A stretch of DNA of 64,000 nt. It comes from CAVVUC01 sp963751395. GTDB taxonomy: Bacteria > Verrucomicrobiota > Verrucomicrobiia > Chthoniobacterales > Chthoniobacteraceae. Under the pieces are notes generated by a model. That model was given only the letters and a program-made list of their open reading frames with translations. It searched no databases and was not told where the DNA came from. The DNA lies in contig CAVVUC010000004.1 of NCBI GenBank assembly GCA_963751395.1, forward strand, positions 1 to 64,000, in the 5' to 3' direction. Of this stretch, positions 1 through 9,419 are shown in pieces. The number at the start of each line of letters is the position of its first letter. The first letter of the stretch is position 1. Position numbers and translations under genes: made by a program.

Positions 1-666
1 GTCGGCCCCACGATTGCGGAGGCATTCGGATTGACGAATGAAACAAGCCCCTACGTCTACCTCTCAGACGGTGGTCATTTTGAAAATCTGGGCCTTTACG
101 AAATGGTGTTGCGCCGATGCCACTTCATCGTTGTAAGCGACGCCGGGCAGGACCCTGAATGTTCCTTTGCGGACTTGGGTGGCGCGGTGCGCAAGATTCG
201 CATCGACTTCGGCATTCCCATCGAGTTCGACGACATCTCCATCTTTGCGAGAAGCGATGACTCGGAGCTAAACGCCAAGGGCCGCAACTGTGCCATCGGC
301 AGGATTCGATACTCATTGGTCGATGGGCCGAAGGCCATCGATGGCATCCTCATTTACATCAAGCCCGCCTGCTATGGGAACGAACCCCGCGACATCTACG
401 AATACTACAAGACCAGCAAGACCTTCCCCCATGAACCTACAAGCGATCAGTTCTTTACGGAGTCGCAATTTGAGAGCTACCGGATGCTCGGCAGGCATAC
501 CATGGAAAAGCTGTGCGCGGATTCGCCCGGAGAGTTTATCGGGTTCACCCAGCAAATTTTGACACAGCACCTCGGCAAGAAACCGCCTGAGTGGCTTGAA
601 CAATGGCTTACACCCGCCGGCGACACCAAGCTGGCTCAGAATGGCAAGACACCCCATCTCGCCTGA
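1..666 (+). CDS. Patatin-like phospholipase family protein, C-terminal part (5' end outside window)
   Basis: The reading frame is open from base 1, so only the last 221 residues are present. The motif LSDGGHFENLGLYE contains the D-G-G of the patatin Ser-Asp dyad, followed by a V-x-D-A-G-x-D-P stretch typical of large bacterial patatin-like proteins. The serine half (GxSxG) must lie upstream of the window. The gene heads a same-strand train with cytochrome c, catalase-family and DyP peroxidase genes, which hints at a joint role in lipid or hydroperoxide chemistry (inference). Its 3' end overlaps the first ATG of the next frame by 64 bp. Family assignment is from the DGG block alone. Confidence 0.65.
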   Translation, partial: VGPTIAEAFGLTNETSPYVYLSDGGHFENLGLYEMVLRRCHFIVVSDAGQDPECSFADLGGAVRKIRIDFGIPIEFDDISIFARSDDSELNAKGRNCAIGRIRYSLVDGPKAIDGILIYIKPACYGNEPRDIYEYYKTSKTFPHEPTSDQFFTESQFESYRMLGRHTMEKLCADSPGEFIGFTQQILTQHLGKKPPEWLEQWLTPAGDTKLAQNGKTPHLA

Positions 667-2843
667 GAAGACTTATCTATTATTACAACCCTATTAAACC
701 GATTCACTCATCCTGGAAAACAGTCCCGTTAGCTGCCTTCTCTATCATTCTTCTAACAGGTTGTCCCAACAAGACTCCCATCGATGAAGCCAAAGCCGCC
801 GGCAAGAAGCCGGAAGACTTTCCACAAACCGCCGCCGATGTCTTTAAGCCGATGGATGGAGGCATAGCTTTGTCTCCCGAGGAAATCATGGGACGGAACA
901 CATGGATTCTTTGGAGCGCAGGCAATGAGCATTTCTGGAATGGCGTGGCGCAGGACAGCTTTGGATTGATGGACGTTTTGAAAACGCTCGACAACCGCAA
1001 GTATGCGCGCGGCGAGCGGTTCAAGACTTTGGGACTGGTCAACGAGCCAGGCTTTCGTGCCGCAACGAAGCCTGACGAGTTCGGTCTTTGGCTGGACGAG
1101 CAGGTTGAGCCCGAGCCTGCGGGCATCGACGTGAAGGTCTATGGCAAACCCTCCGGTGTCATTGGTTTCAGGCTGTTTCCGAATCCGGACTTCAATGAAG
1201 AAGCGCGCAAGAAGTGGGATGGCGAGCACTACTTAAAAGACCCGGCCTATTACAACGACAACAAGCTGGTGCGGCCTTACCGCGTCGGCGTTTCCTGCGG
1301 GGCCTGCCATGTCTCACCGCATCCGGATTTTCCGCCAGCCGATCCGGAAAATCCGCGCTGGGATAACCTGACTTCGGCGATAGGCAATCAATACATCGAC
1401 GAGGGCAAGGTGTTCGCCTGCAATGTCGAGAAGGGCGGTTTCTTTTACGAAGAACTGGGCGCGCAGCCGCGAGGCACATCGGACACCTCCCGCATTGCGA
1501 CCGATCACATCAATAACCCCAACGCCATCAATGCCATCTTTCTCCTGGCCGAGCGCGAAAGGATCGCAGTCACAGAAACTTTTGGGCCTGACTTGTTGCC
1601 TGCTCTTGGCATGCAACACGAAATGCCGGTCGCACATATTTTGAAGGACGGGGCTGATTCCATCGGTGTGCCTGGGGCGACCATTCGCGTTTATGTGAAC
1701 ATCGGCATGTTCTCCGAATACTGGCTGACACGGCACAACCGTCTCATAGGTCTGTTTCCCCAGAAGCCATTCGAGATCAAGTATGCTCACGAGAACTCCG
1801 TGTTTTGGCAGGCCACCGAGCAGCGCGTTGCTAACATCGCCGCCTTCTTCAGGAAGATACAACCCTACCATCTCGCTGACGCACCCGGCGGCAAGGAATA
1901 CATCACTGCCGATGAAACAATGATGACACGCGGCAAGCAGGTCTTCGCTGAAAGCTGCGCGTCGTGCCACTCAAGCAAACAGCCGCCTCCCGGCATCGCC
2001 GCCAACTCCGGCGAAGGGAAAGCCTGGTTCCGCGAGGCGGTAATGAAGCCTGACTTTTTGGAAAACAACTTCCTGTCCAATGAACGGCGCTATCCTGTGA
2101 CCAAGATCGAGACCAACAGCTCCCGCGCTTTCGGCACGAATGCCAAATCCGGACATGTCTGGGATAACTTCTCGTCCCAAACCTACAAAGACCTACCGCC
2201 CATGGATGAGATGGAGTTCTACAATCCATTCGACGAGTCGAAGCCGATCAAGTTCAAACCAACCAAAGAAAAGCAGGGAGCTGGCTATTACCGAGTCCCT
2301 TCGCTGGTGAGTGTTTGGAGTTCAGCCCCCTTGCTGCACAACAACGCGCTCGGCAAGTTCACCGGCGATCCGTCGGTGGCGGGCCGGCTGGATGCATTCA
2401 ATGACGCCATCGACAAGCTACTCTGGCCTGAGAAGCGATTGAACAAGGCTTCCATCTGGCGCACGCAAAACGAGTGCTTTCTGCACCTGCGAAAGGAGTT
2501 CGTGCCTGAACCGATGCATCGCCTCGCCGATGCCGACGGGTATGTAAAGCTGGGGCCTATTCCCAAAGGCACTCCGATCAATTTGATTGGCAACTTCGAG
2601 CCCGACCTGTCGCAACTGCCGCAGTTGGTCGTTCTTAAGGCAAAGCTTGGAACTGCGCTGGTGGCCATACACGCCTTGAACTTGCCGCCGGAAGCAGCCT
2701 CCGCGGAGTTACTCAAGGCAGTTCCCGAGTTGCTCACCTTTAACAAGTGCCCAGACTTCATCGAAGACAAAGGACACTACTTCGGCACCGACCTGCCCGA
2801 TGCAGACAAGCGGGCGCTGATCGAATACCTCAAGACCCTTTAA
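603..2843 (+). CDS. Di-haem c-type cytochrome lipoprotein
   Basis: A 746-residue frame with two CxxCH haem-binding sites, CGACH at residue 232 and CASCH at residue 452, about 220 residues apart. A lipoprotein signal is visible: hydrophobic AAFSIILLTGC with the lipobox Cys at residue 54. The 53-residue leader before it is too long, so the true start is probably a non-ATG codon near 663-690, just after the upstream stop; 603 is only the first ATG. Likely an outer- or inner-membrane-anchored periplasmic electron-transfer protein or peroxidase partner. It lies between the patatin-like gene and a conserved unknown, and belongs with the haem peroxidase genes downstream. No substrate can be inferred. 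Confidence 0.75.
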   Translation: MAYTRRRHQAGSEWQDTPSRLRRLIYYYNPIKPIHSSWKTVPLAAFSIILLTGCPNKTPIDEAKAAGKKPEDFPQTAADVFKPMDGGIALSPEEIMGRNTWILWSAGNEHFWNGVAQDSFGLMDVLKTLDNRKYARGERFKTLGLVNEPGFRAATKPDEFGLWLDEQVEPEPAGIDVKVYGKPSGVIGFRLFPNPDFNEEARKKWDGEHYLKDPAYYNDNKLVRPYRVGVSCGACHVSPHPDFPPADPENPRWDNLTSAIGNQYIDEGKVFACNVEKGGFFYEELGAQPRGTSDTSRIATDHINNPNAINAIFLLAERERIAVTETFGPDLLPALGMQHEMPVAHILKDGADSIGVPGATIRVYVNIGMFSEYWLTRHNRLIGLFPQKPFEIKYAHENSVFWQATEQRVANIAAFFRKIQPYHLADAPGGKEYITADETMMTRGKQVFAESCASCHSSKQPPPGIAANSGEGKAWFREAVMKPDFLENNFLSNERRYPVTKIETNSSRAFGTNAKSGHVWDNFSSQTYKDLPPMDEMEFYNPFDESKPIKFKPTKEKQGAGYYRVPSLVSVWSSAPLLHNNALGKFTGDPSVAGRLDAFNDAIDKLLWPEKRLNKASIWRTQNECFLHLRKEFVPEPMHRLADADGYVKLGPIPKGTPINLIGNFEPDLSQLPQLVVLKAKLGTALVAIHALNLPPEAASAELLKAVPELLTFNKCPDFIEDKGHYFGTDLPDADKRALIEYLKTL

Positions 2844-2876
2844 GCAGACCAACAAACAACCAACGGAAGAACATAT

Positions 2877-3356
2877 ATGCCTGACACTAAAGCACCGATC
2901 ACTGACCCCGGGGAGTTCCTCAAGCTATCCTCGGAAGAACTCGACGAAATCTTTCGCAGCGCTCCGGCTGGGGCGATTCCAAACGGACAGGGCGAAGGCA
3001 CGGCGATCATCGCACCCGGCACAGCCGTGTCGGACACCATAGCAAAATTCGTTCACATCTTTTCCTGGAAAGGAAAAGTCTTCGAGTCCGATGCGGTTGA
3101 CCCTCAACGGGCCACTCTCAAAAACCGCCTGCTACTTTTCGGGACACAAGCCATCATAGCCCAAGTCTATAAAGGACAAAGCTGGCTGGACGGAAAAGAA
3201 TGCATCGTCCTCGACTACTCCCGCACCTCCATCGTGGCGCAGTGGATTCGCGATGAGATTCGCGAGGTCAGCCCCGGTGTTTATCTGGGCGTTGTCTTTT
3301 GGGGCAAGGAGAAGCCCGAGGCTCACAAGCTCATCCATTTTGCGCTGAAGTTTTAG
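2877..3356 (+). CDS. Conserved hypothetical protein of the peroxidase gene train
   Basis: A 159-residue soluble protein with no signal peptide or membrane segment. I do not recognise a named domain. It starts 33 bp after the cytochrome stop, with a purine-rich stretch (GGAAGAA) upstream of ATG. The C-terminal half has alternating beta-like stretches (TSIVAQWIRDEIREVSPGVY, GVVFWGKEKPEA) suggestive of a small beta-barrel or lipocalin-like fold, possibly a ligand-binding protein (inference). The IS element begins 11 bp after its stop and separates it from the catalase-family gene. Confidence 0.6.
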   Translation: MPDTKAPITDPGEFLKLSSEELDEIFRSAPAGAIPNGQGEGTAIIAPGTAVSDTIAKFVHIFSWKGKVFESDAVDPQRATLKNRLLLFGTQAIIAQVYKGQSWLDGKECIVLDYSRTSIVAQWIRDEIREVSPGVYLGVVFWGKEKPEAHKLIHFALKF

Positions 3357-3367
3357 CGAATAGTCTA

Positions 3368-4205
3368 GAGCCTATCCCAAAACAAGCTTGATTAAAGGTA
3401 TAGGAGTTGGTTGAGTTAGTGATGCTGCAACTTTCTGATCCACAATTAGATACGCTTTGTGTTCTTTTGCCCGATCATCCTCTTAGGCCCAAGGGTGGCC
3501 GTCCCCGCACCGACAAGCGGCAAGCCATCGCTGGCATCTTCTGGATCCTGGACAATGGTGCGAAGTGGAAGGACCTGCCGAGCGCGTTCGGAACCAAGAG
3601 TTCGGTCCACCGGGCATTTCAAAGGTGGGTGCAGGCAGGGGCCTTTGAGGCGCTTCTGGCTGCGGTGGGATCGATCATCAAGGAGCGCCGCGGCTTCAAG
3701 CTCTATGAATGTTACGTTGACGGCACCTTCGCGAAGGCCAAGGGCGGGGGCGACGGGATTGGCTGCACCAAGGCGGGTAAAGGCGTGAAGATCATGATCA
3801 TGGTCGATGCCAGAGGGCTGCCGATCGCGGTCAACACGGGCAGCGCCAGCCCGCACGAGAGCACCCTGGTGGCGCCTCTCTTCGATTTCATGGCCAGCGT
3901 GGACTTTCCCGAGAAGCTCATTGGAGACAAAGCCTACGACTCCGACCGGCTGGATGAAAAACTTGCCGCAATGAATGTGGAAATGATCTCTCCCCATTGA
4001 TCCAGCCGGAAGCCCGAAAACAAAACCCAGGACGGGCGCAAACTGCGAAGGTACAAGCGTCGCTGGACGGTGGAGCGAACGATCGCCTGGCTGCAAAACT
4101 ACCGGCGGCTCTGCATCCGCTGGGAGAAATCGACTCTCATGTTTCAAGGCTTTGTTCATCTCACATGTTCCATTCTGCTAATGAAAGAGGTTTTGGGATA
4201 GCTTC
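3368..4205 (+). mobile_element. IS5-family insertion sequence, copy A
   Basis: An 838-bp element nearly identical to the copy at 15871-16703. Imperfect terminal inverted repeats of about 16 bp are visible: GAGCCTATCCCAAAAC on the left, and GAAGCTATCCCAAAAC as the reverse complement of the right end. Both ends abut CTA, consistent with the 2-3 bp (C)TA target duplication of the IS427 group. It sits inside the peroxidase gene train between the conserved unknown and the catalase-family gene and may be polar on downstream genes. Confidence 0.9.
3407..4201 (+). pseudogene. IS5-family DDE transposase, copy A, nonsense mutation
   Basis: The frame should give 264 residues from TTG 3407 to TAG 4201, but TGA at 3998-4000 ends it after 197 residues. 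Copy B has CGA (Arg) at that place, so this is a point nonsense mutation. DDE motifs are visible: first Asp in YVDGTFAKAKGG, second in GDKAYDSD, and Glu in RRWTVERTIAWLQNYRRL, which lies beyond the stop. Loss of the catalytic Glu makes this copy inactive. Copy A does not have the 5-bp deletion of copy B. Confidence 0.88.
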
Positions 4206-4240
4206 TAAATAGCACCGCCACAGGAAAGAGCCTTCGATCC

Positions 4241-5476
4241 ATGCCAGACGAAAATTCAAATGTCAGCCGCCCGATGCCGCCAGCCGATACCGACTCGGCT
4301 TTGCTGAACTGGATCAGCGATACGTTCAACTTCCTGTTGCATGTCGAGAGGCGGTTCGATCCCTGGCTTCGACCGCCGTTCGATGCGGTGCTGCGCGATC
4401 CGGCAGCACGCTTGGTCACTGCGTTGATCAACATGCGGCGCCCGAACGACGGCCTGAAGATCGCGGAGGAAAAGCCGCTGCCGGATGAAGAGGAGTTTCT
4501 TAACTCGATCATCTCCACCTTTACACAACAAATGCGCAAGCTCTGGAAGCCCGGCGGGGTCGAGCGAGGCGGGAATACAAAGACTCAGGGCATCGTGCGG
4601 GGCGAGTTTATTATTCATGACAACCTTCCCCCGGAGTTCCGGCACGGCATCTACGCCAGGCCGCAAACCTTTCGTTCCTGGGTGCGCTTTTCCGGGCCGG
4701 GCCCTTACATTACACCAGACATAGATGACCCCGGCTTTATGAGCATCAGCATCAAGCTGATGGGCATGCCCGGCCCTAAGTTGATGGAGGAGGAAAAGTT
4801 CACGCTGGATATGTTTGGCGTTTCCACGCCGACCTTCGTGACACCTGACACCAAGGCCAACGCGCAGTTACAACTCAACAGCCTTAAGAACGCGCAGATT
4901 TACTATTTCCTGAACTTCCATCAACCGCACATCCTGGACCTCATCATGCAGTCGCTGTTCATCAAGACGCAGAGCAGTCCGTTTGAAGCGCCTTACTTTA
5001 GCTGCGTGCCTTATCTGCTTGGAGAAGGCCAGGCGATGCAATACTCGGTGTGGCCAAAGTCGAAGAAGCGCACTCCTATCCCAAACCTGCCTTTTCGCCC
5101 GCCGGACGACTATCTGCGCGATGCGATGATTGCTTCCCTTGCCGAAGGCGATGTGGAATTCGACATTCGTCTCCAGCTTCAAACCGATCCGCATTTGATG
5201 CCGATCGAGAACAACGCGGTCCTCTGGCCCGAGAAGCTTTCGCCCCGCGTATCCGTGGCGACCCTGCGGCTTCCGAGACAGAAGTTCGATTTCCGGGCGC
5301 AGATGGAGTTTGCCAAGAAGCTCTCCTATAACCCGTGGCATACCATCGCCGAGCATCGTCCACTGGGTAATCAAAGCCGTGCGCGGCACCGGATGTATTA
5401 CGAGCTGTCGAAGCTTCGGCATACGATGAATGCAGTGCCGCATTTTGAACCAACGGGAGACGAAGTCTTCGAGTAG
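4241..5476 (+). CDS. Catalase-family haem protein (y4iL-like)
   Basis: An intact 411-residue protein of the short catalase-like group. The proximal haem-ligand motif R-x3-Y is visible at R382-Y386 (RARHRMYYELSKLRH), near the C-terminus as expected. The N-terminal active-site region reads GNTKTQGIVRGEF (residues 111-123). Where most catalases have the distal His followed by A/P-K, this protein appears to have Asn112, so classical H2O2 dismutation is doubtful and a peroxidase or hydroperoxide-lyase role is possible (inference). A Shine-Dalgarno-like AGGAAAGAG precedes the ATG. The next gene begins 6 bp downstream, so the two are probably co-transcribed. No signal peptide is visible. Confidence 0.8.
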   Translation: MPDENSNVSRPMPPADTDSALLNWISDTFNFLLHVERRFDPWLRPPFDAVLRDPAARLVTALINMRRPNDGLKIAEEKPLPDEEEFLNSIISTFTQQMRKLWKPGGVERGGNTKTQGIVRGEFIIHDNLPPEFRHGIYARPQTFRSWVRFSGPGPYITPDIDDPGFMSISIKLMGMPGPKLMEEEKFTLDMFGVSTPTFVTPDTKANAQLQLNSLKNAQIYYFLNFHQPHILDLIMQSLFIKTQSSPFEAPYFSCVPYLLGEGQAMQYSVWPKSKKRTPIPNLPFRPPDDYLRDAMIASLAEGDVEFDIRLQLQTDPHLMPIENNAVLWPEKLSPRVSVATLRLPRQKFDFRAQMEFAKKLSYNPWHTIAEHRPLGNQSRARHRMYYELSKLRHTMNAVPHFEPTGDEVFE

Positions 5477-5482
5477 CGCGCC

Positions 5483-6787
5483 ATGACTCCGCAATCGAAC
5501 TTCATGGTTCTCGCGCCGATTCAGCCGGAGCGCGAAGCCGGGCTGCGCCAGTTGCTAGCTTCCATGAACGACGCGCCGGGACGCGTGAATGCTAACAATG
5601 CCCTGATCCCGTTTGCTCAATTCGACACGCTTCACGTCGCAAGGCTGCTAATCCTGGACGATAAGACGACTGAAGACGTCCTCGCCCATGGATTGAGGCC
5701 TCGCCACTTATCCGCTTCAACTCGCTTTCCTGGGTGACATCGACGGCGATGAGGAGGAGTTCCTTGAAGAATTGGCGCGGCGCGCGGCGAGTGGCTTGCG
5801 CGCGATCTTTGCTTGCTGCGAAGGATTCACGCCCGGAACCGATCTCGTCGAGTGGATGAAGCAGCACCGCAGTCCATCCATCGCGAATTACGTGAACACG
5901 CGAGGGCGGACCGTCCGACAGGTTCGCGAAGAAGCGGCCCTGAAAGACGCGGTCGAAGGTTATCTCGACAGGGAATACGTCCTTTGCTTCAAAGGCTCTC
6001 ACCGCGCGAGATTCACGCGGCGCTGCAAAAGTTCGTCAATGAAGAGACAACCGCCGGACGGCTTACGCTCTCAGAGGAAAGCGCAACTCCACAAGGGTGG
6101 TGGCTCGCAAACGCGCTGCACCTTATCGGCATGCCGCTTCTCTTTTTGCTGGCGTCGCCTCTGCTTGTCGCGGTCGCGCCGTTCTATCTGCTTCGACTGC
6201 GTTACTTGGAGACGACCGATCCGGAGCTTTGCCCGACTGTGGATCAGAGTTACTCCGAAGAGTTATCGCGTCTCGAAGATCACGATGTCACCAACCAGTT
6301 TAGCGCCATGGGCAGCCTGAAGCCCGGCTTAGTGCGGCTGCTGACAACCATCGGCGTCCTAACTGTCGTCAACTACGGCGCGCGGCACTTAGTCAGACCG
6401 GGCCGTCTTGGGCGCATCCGCACGATTCACTTCGCGCGATGGGTGTTCCTCGATGGCAGGAAGCGCATGATTTTTTGCAGCAACTACGACGGCAGCGTGG
6501 AGAGCTATATGGACGACTTCATTAACAAGACCGGCTTCGGCCTGAACGCTTCTTTCAGCAACGGCATCGGCTATCCCAGAACCAACTGGCTCGTGCTGGA
6601 TGGATGCGCCGACGAACGAAAGTACAAGGAGTTCCTCCGCCGCCACACGATCCCGACTCAAGTCTGGTATAAGGCTTACCCAGGACTTACAGCGATCGAT
6701 CTCGAAAGAAACACACTTATCCGGCAGGGCTTGAATTCCTCGTCGATGAGCGACCGCGAACTGCGTGAATGGATCGCCCTCCTATGA
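5483..6787 (+). pseudogene. Membrane protein of the catalase/DyP train, split by two frameshifts
   Basis: Three pieces read as one protein: 5483 to about 5695 (frame 2), about 5700 to 5985 (frame 3), then about 5985 to 6787 (frame 2). The joined protein is about 430 residues. The N-terminal domain contains FDTLHVARLLILDD, then LQLAFLGDIDGDEEEFLEEL. A hydrophobic hairpin follows (ALHLIGMPLLFLLASPLLVA), and a second domain repeats the theme with IHFARWVFLDG and IFCSNYDGSVESYMDDFI. The two halves look like a duplicated ferredoxin-like domain, as in DyP-like folds (inference). No named family is recognised. Its TGA overlaps the ATG of the DyP gene, an operon arrangement. The frameshifts may be real decay or assembly error. 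Confidence 0.6.
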
Positions 6788-8275
6788 GCAAAGTCGATTA
6801 CAGTGACGTGCAAGGTCTGGTGCGCTTTGGCTATGGAGAAAATGACGCGCGCCACTTATGAACTCGTGCGGGTGAAAGACGTGGCTGCGGTGCGCGCCTG
6901 GTTGCGCTCCGCACCTGTGACGAATGCAGTGAAGCTAGAGCAACCGCCCGCCAACGCTCTGCACATCGCGTTCACGGCACAAGGCCTTAAAGCGCTCGGC
7001 GTTTCAGAGTCCGTGGTCTCGGAGCTTCTCTCATGAGTTCCGCGCAGGCATGGCGCAGGAAAGCCGATCGCGGCAGTTGGGAGATGTGGAAAACAATGCG
7101 CCCGAGTATTGGGAATGGGGCGGCACCGCGAGCGAGCCGCATGCCGTGGTGATGTTCTTTGGCGGGCCCGATGGCTTCGATGCTTTTGTTCAAAACTCCA
7201 GGGGAGCCGCATGGGAGCAGGCGTTCGAGACCTTGCGCTCTCTAGGCACCGCGGACTTGGATGGCGTCGAGCCGTTCGGTTTCACAGACGGCATCAGCCA
7301 GCCTGAGATTGATTGGGATCAGCGGCGAGAAACGACACACGCGCAATTCGACTATACGAACATCGCCGCGCTCGGAGAGTTCCTGCTGGGTTATCCCAAT
7401 GAATACGGCAAAATCACCGAGCGCCCTTTGCTTGATCCCAACGCCGCGAACGCGGAGTTGCTCGATGCGGAAGATGAGCCGGGCAAAAAGGATCTCGGCC
7501 GGAATGGGACTTATCTCGTGATGCGCCAGTTGCGACAGGACGTGGAAGGCTTCTGGAATTTCGTCAACAAGCAAACCGGAGGCAATGCCACCGAGTCGGA
7601 GAAGCTGGCTGCGGCGATGGTGGGCGGAACGAAGAACGGCGATCCGCTTGGTGCCGATTCAGAACAAAGCCATTCCGGGAATCGGACAAGAAGGACGGCC
7701 CAAAAAATCAGTTCACATTCGATCAAGACCCGGCGGGCGCGCGATGCCCGTTCGGCGCGCATGTGCGCCGGGCGAATCCGCGCAACACAGATTTTCCCGA
7801 ACGCCCAGCCAGTCTTTTCAGGAAACTCATCATCATGCTCGGCTTTGGTCCCAAAGGGATTCCGAGACGATCTGATGTCGTCCGTCCGCTTTCATCGCAT
7901 CCTGCGGCGCGGACGCGAATATGGCTGCGAGCATGCCACCTGCCGGCTGCGACTGACCCGGCGCAACCGAAAGAGCAAGGCCTGCACTTCATTTGCCTCA
8001 ATGCAAACATCTCGCGCCAGTTCGAGTTCCTGCAAAATGCGTGGATGACGAGCACCAAGTTCTCCGGCCTGACCGGCGAGAGCGATCCGCTGCTCGGCAA
8101 TCGCGCGGCGATCCCCGGATGCCCTGTGACAGGCGACTTCACCATTCAGCAAGACGGCGGTTTGCGACGACGGGTAAAAGGGCTGCCGCAGTTTGTCACC
8201 GTGCGCGGCGGCGCGTATTTCTTTCTGCCGAGTTTGCGCGCGTTGCGTTACTTCGCCGGTGCTGTGGATGCTTAA
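6784..8275 (+). pseudogene. DyP-type haem peroxidase, broken by about six frameshifts
   Basis: Starting at ATG 6784 (SKVDYSDVQGLVRFGYG), the homologous reading frame changes near 6836, 7033, 7650, 7705, 7865 and 7925. Diagnostic DyP blocks are all present across the frames: the GxxDG motif as FGFTDGISQPEI near 7280, the proximal His region FGAHVRRANPR near 7755, VRFHRILRRGREYG near 7885, and GLHFICLNANISRQFEF near 7980. The reconstructed length of about 490 residues is normal for the family, so domains are intact but the frame is not. As written it cannot give a full protein. It overlaps the upstream stop by ATGA and the downstream MBL gene start by 8 bp, so it belonged to the same operon. 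Confidence 0.82.
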
Positions 8276-9215
8276 AAGAGCGTCCAACTTTATTCGGCTC
8301 GCTTGTTATATTTCGGCGCTGCCATTGATGTTCCTGCAAGGATGCGCCGGCATGAAATACCGTGGCGATTTCGTGTCTGACAAAAGCACACCGAGCCGCG
8401 ACGCCATTCAGGTTACGTATCTCGGAACGAATGGATACCTGTTCGTTTGCGGCGGCACGACGATCCTTGTCGATCCCTACTTTTCGAGAGTCCCGCTCGG
8501 TCACGTCGCGCTGAATCTCCCGATCAAGCCCGATCAAAATCGAATCACCCGGGGGCTGTCACACCTGCCGCGCAAGATCGACTGCATCCTCGTGACTCAC
8601 GGTCATCTGGACCATCTGCTGGACGTTCCGGAAATCGCGCGTCGCACCGGGGCGACGGTCATCGCGTCGCAAACAAGCTGCCGCCTTGCACGCGCTGCGG
8701 GATTGCCCGAAAAGCAGACGCGCCCGGTGAAGCCGGGTCAAAGTTTGAGACTTGGGACGGCAACGGTGCTGATCCTTCCCGCCGTCCACGACAAGCTGTT
8801 CGGGCACGCGCTTTTTCCGGGAATCGAAACCGCAGTCCCCTCCCCGCCTGCAACACCCGGCGATTGGAAAGCGGGCGAGCCTCTTGCTTTTCTTGTGGAG
8901 ATGAACGGGAGTCGCATCTACCTCGATTCAGGCGGCGTCCCCGAAGCGCCACCTCCTTTGATCGCACCGGTGGACCTGGCAATCATCGGCATGGCGCTGC
9001 CCGATGACCGCGCGCGTTTGTCACCCATGCTTGAGCGACTCAAGCCGCGCTATTTTCTGCCAAGCCATCAGGATGATTTCTTTCGCCCACTGGACCGAGG
9101 TTTCCGCTTTGGCCCGCTTAGCGACTTCGGCGCGGTGCGCGACCAATGGAACAAACATCACGCGCCAGAACGCCTCATCCTTCTCGACTATTTCGAGCCG
9201 TGGAGCCTTCGATAA
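8268..9215 (+). CDS. MBL-fold metallohydrolase lipoprotein
   Basis: From ATG 8268 the protein has 315 residues. The N-terminus is a lipoprotein signal (CYISALPLMFLQGCAG). The zinc-binding HxHxDH motif of the metallo-beta-lactamase fold is visible as THGHLDHL, with later His and Asp residues in VHDKLFGH, IYLDSGG and PSHQDDF. This resembles UlaG/RomA-type or NAPE-PLD-like hydrolases acting on phosphoesters or lipids (family-level inference). An earlier in-frame start at 8193 lies inside the DyP gene and is not used, because 8268 places the signal peptide correctly. It is the last gene of the peroxidase train. Confidence 0.8.
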   Translation: MLKRASNFIRLACYISALPLMFLQGCAGMKYRGDFVSDKSTPSRDAIQVTYLGTNGYLFVCGGTTILVDPYFSRVPLGHVALNLPIKPDQNRITRGLSHLPRKIDCILVTHGHLDHLLDVPEIARRTGATVIASQTSCRLARAAGLPEKQTRPVKPGQSLRLGTATVLILPAVHDKLFGHALFPGIETAVPSPPATPGDWKAGEPLAFLVEMNGSRIYLDSGGVPEAPPPLIAPVDLAIIGMALPDDRARLSPMLERLKPRYFLPSHQDDFFRPLDRGFRFGPLSDFGAVRDQWNKHHAPERLILLDYFEPWSLR

Positions 9216-9284
9216 CTGCGTGGGCCAGGCCAGGTCTTTGTCCCGCTTCTTGCTTCAAACCCAAACGCCGCGAGAGAGGTCGCA

Positions 9285-9368
9285 ATGACGAAGATTACAC
9301 GCTCCTCGCCGGCTCCGGCGCCGCCAAGCGAAGAAGAAAACCGTGATGTTTCGGGGCGGCTTTGCTAG
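9285..9368 (+). CDS. Possible 27-residue small ORF
   Basis: A short frame, MTKITRSSPAPAPPSEEENR and 7 further residues, with a good purine-rich Shine-Dalgarno (GAGAGAGG) before the ATG. It is the only coding-like feature in the 204-bp gap between the MBL gene and the RbsD-type gene. It may be a leader peptide, a remnant, or chance. Confidence 0.2.
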   Translation: MTKITRSSPAPAPPSEEENRDVSGRLC

Positions 9369-9419
9369 TGATTGGCGCTTAACTCGAAGAAACCCACCCT
9401 CAACACCATCCAGACCAAC

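Noticed and set aside
3446..4159. 237-codon minus-strand frame in IS copy A
   Set aside because: Antisense shadow of the transposase; the plus strand has the DDE motifs.
3368..4205. Programmed frameshifting of the transposase, as in some IS5-family groups
   Set aside because: The two copies differ in lesion: one a stop codon, the other a 5-bp deletion. A programmed site would be the same in both.
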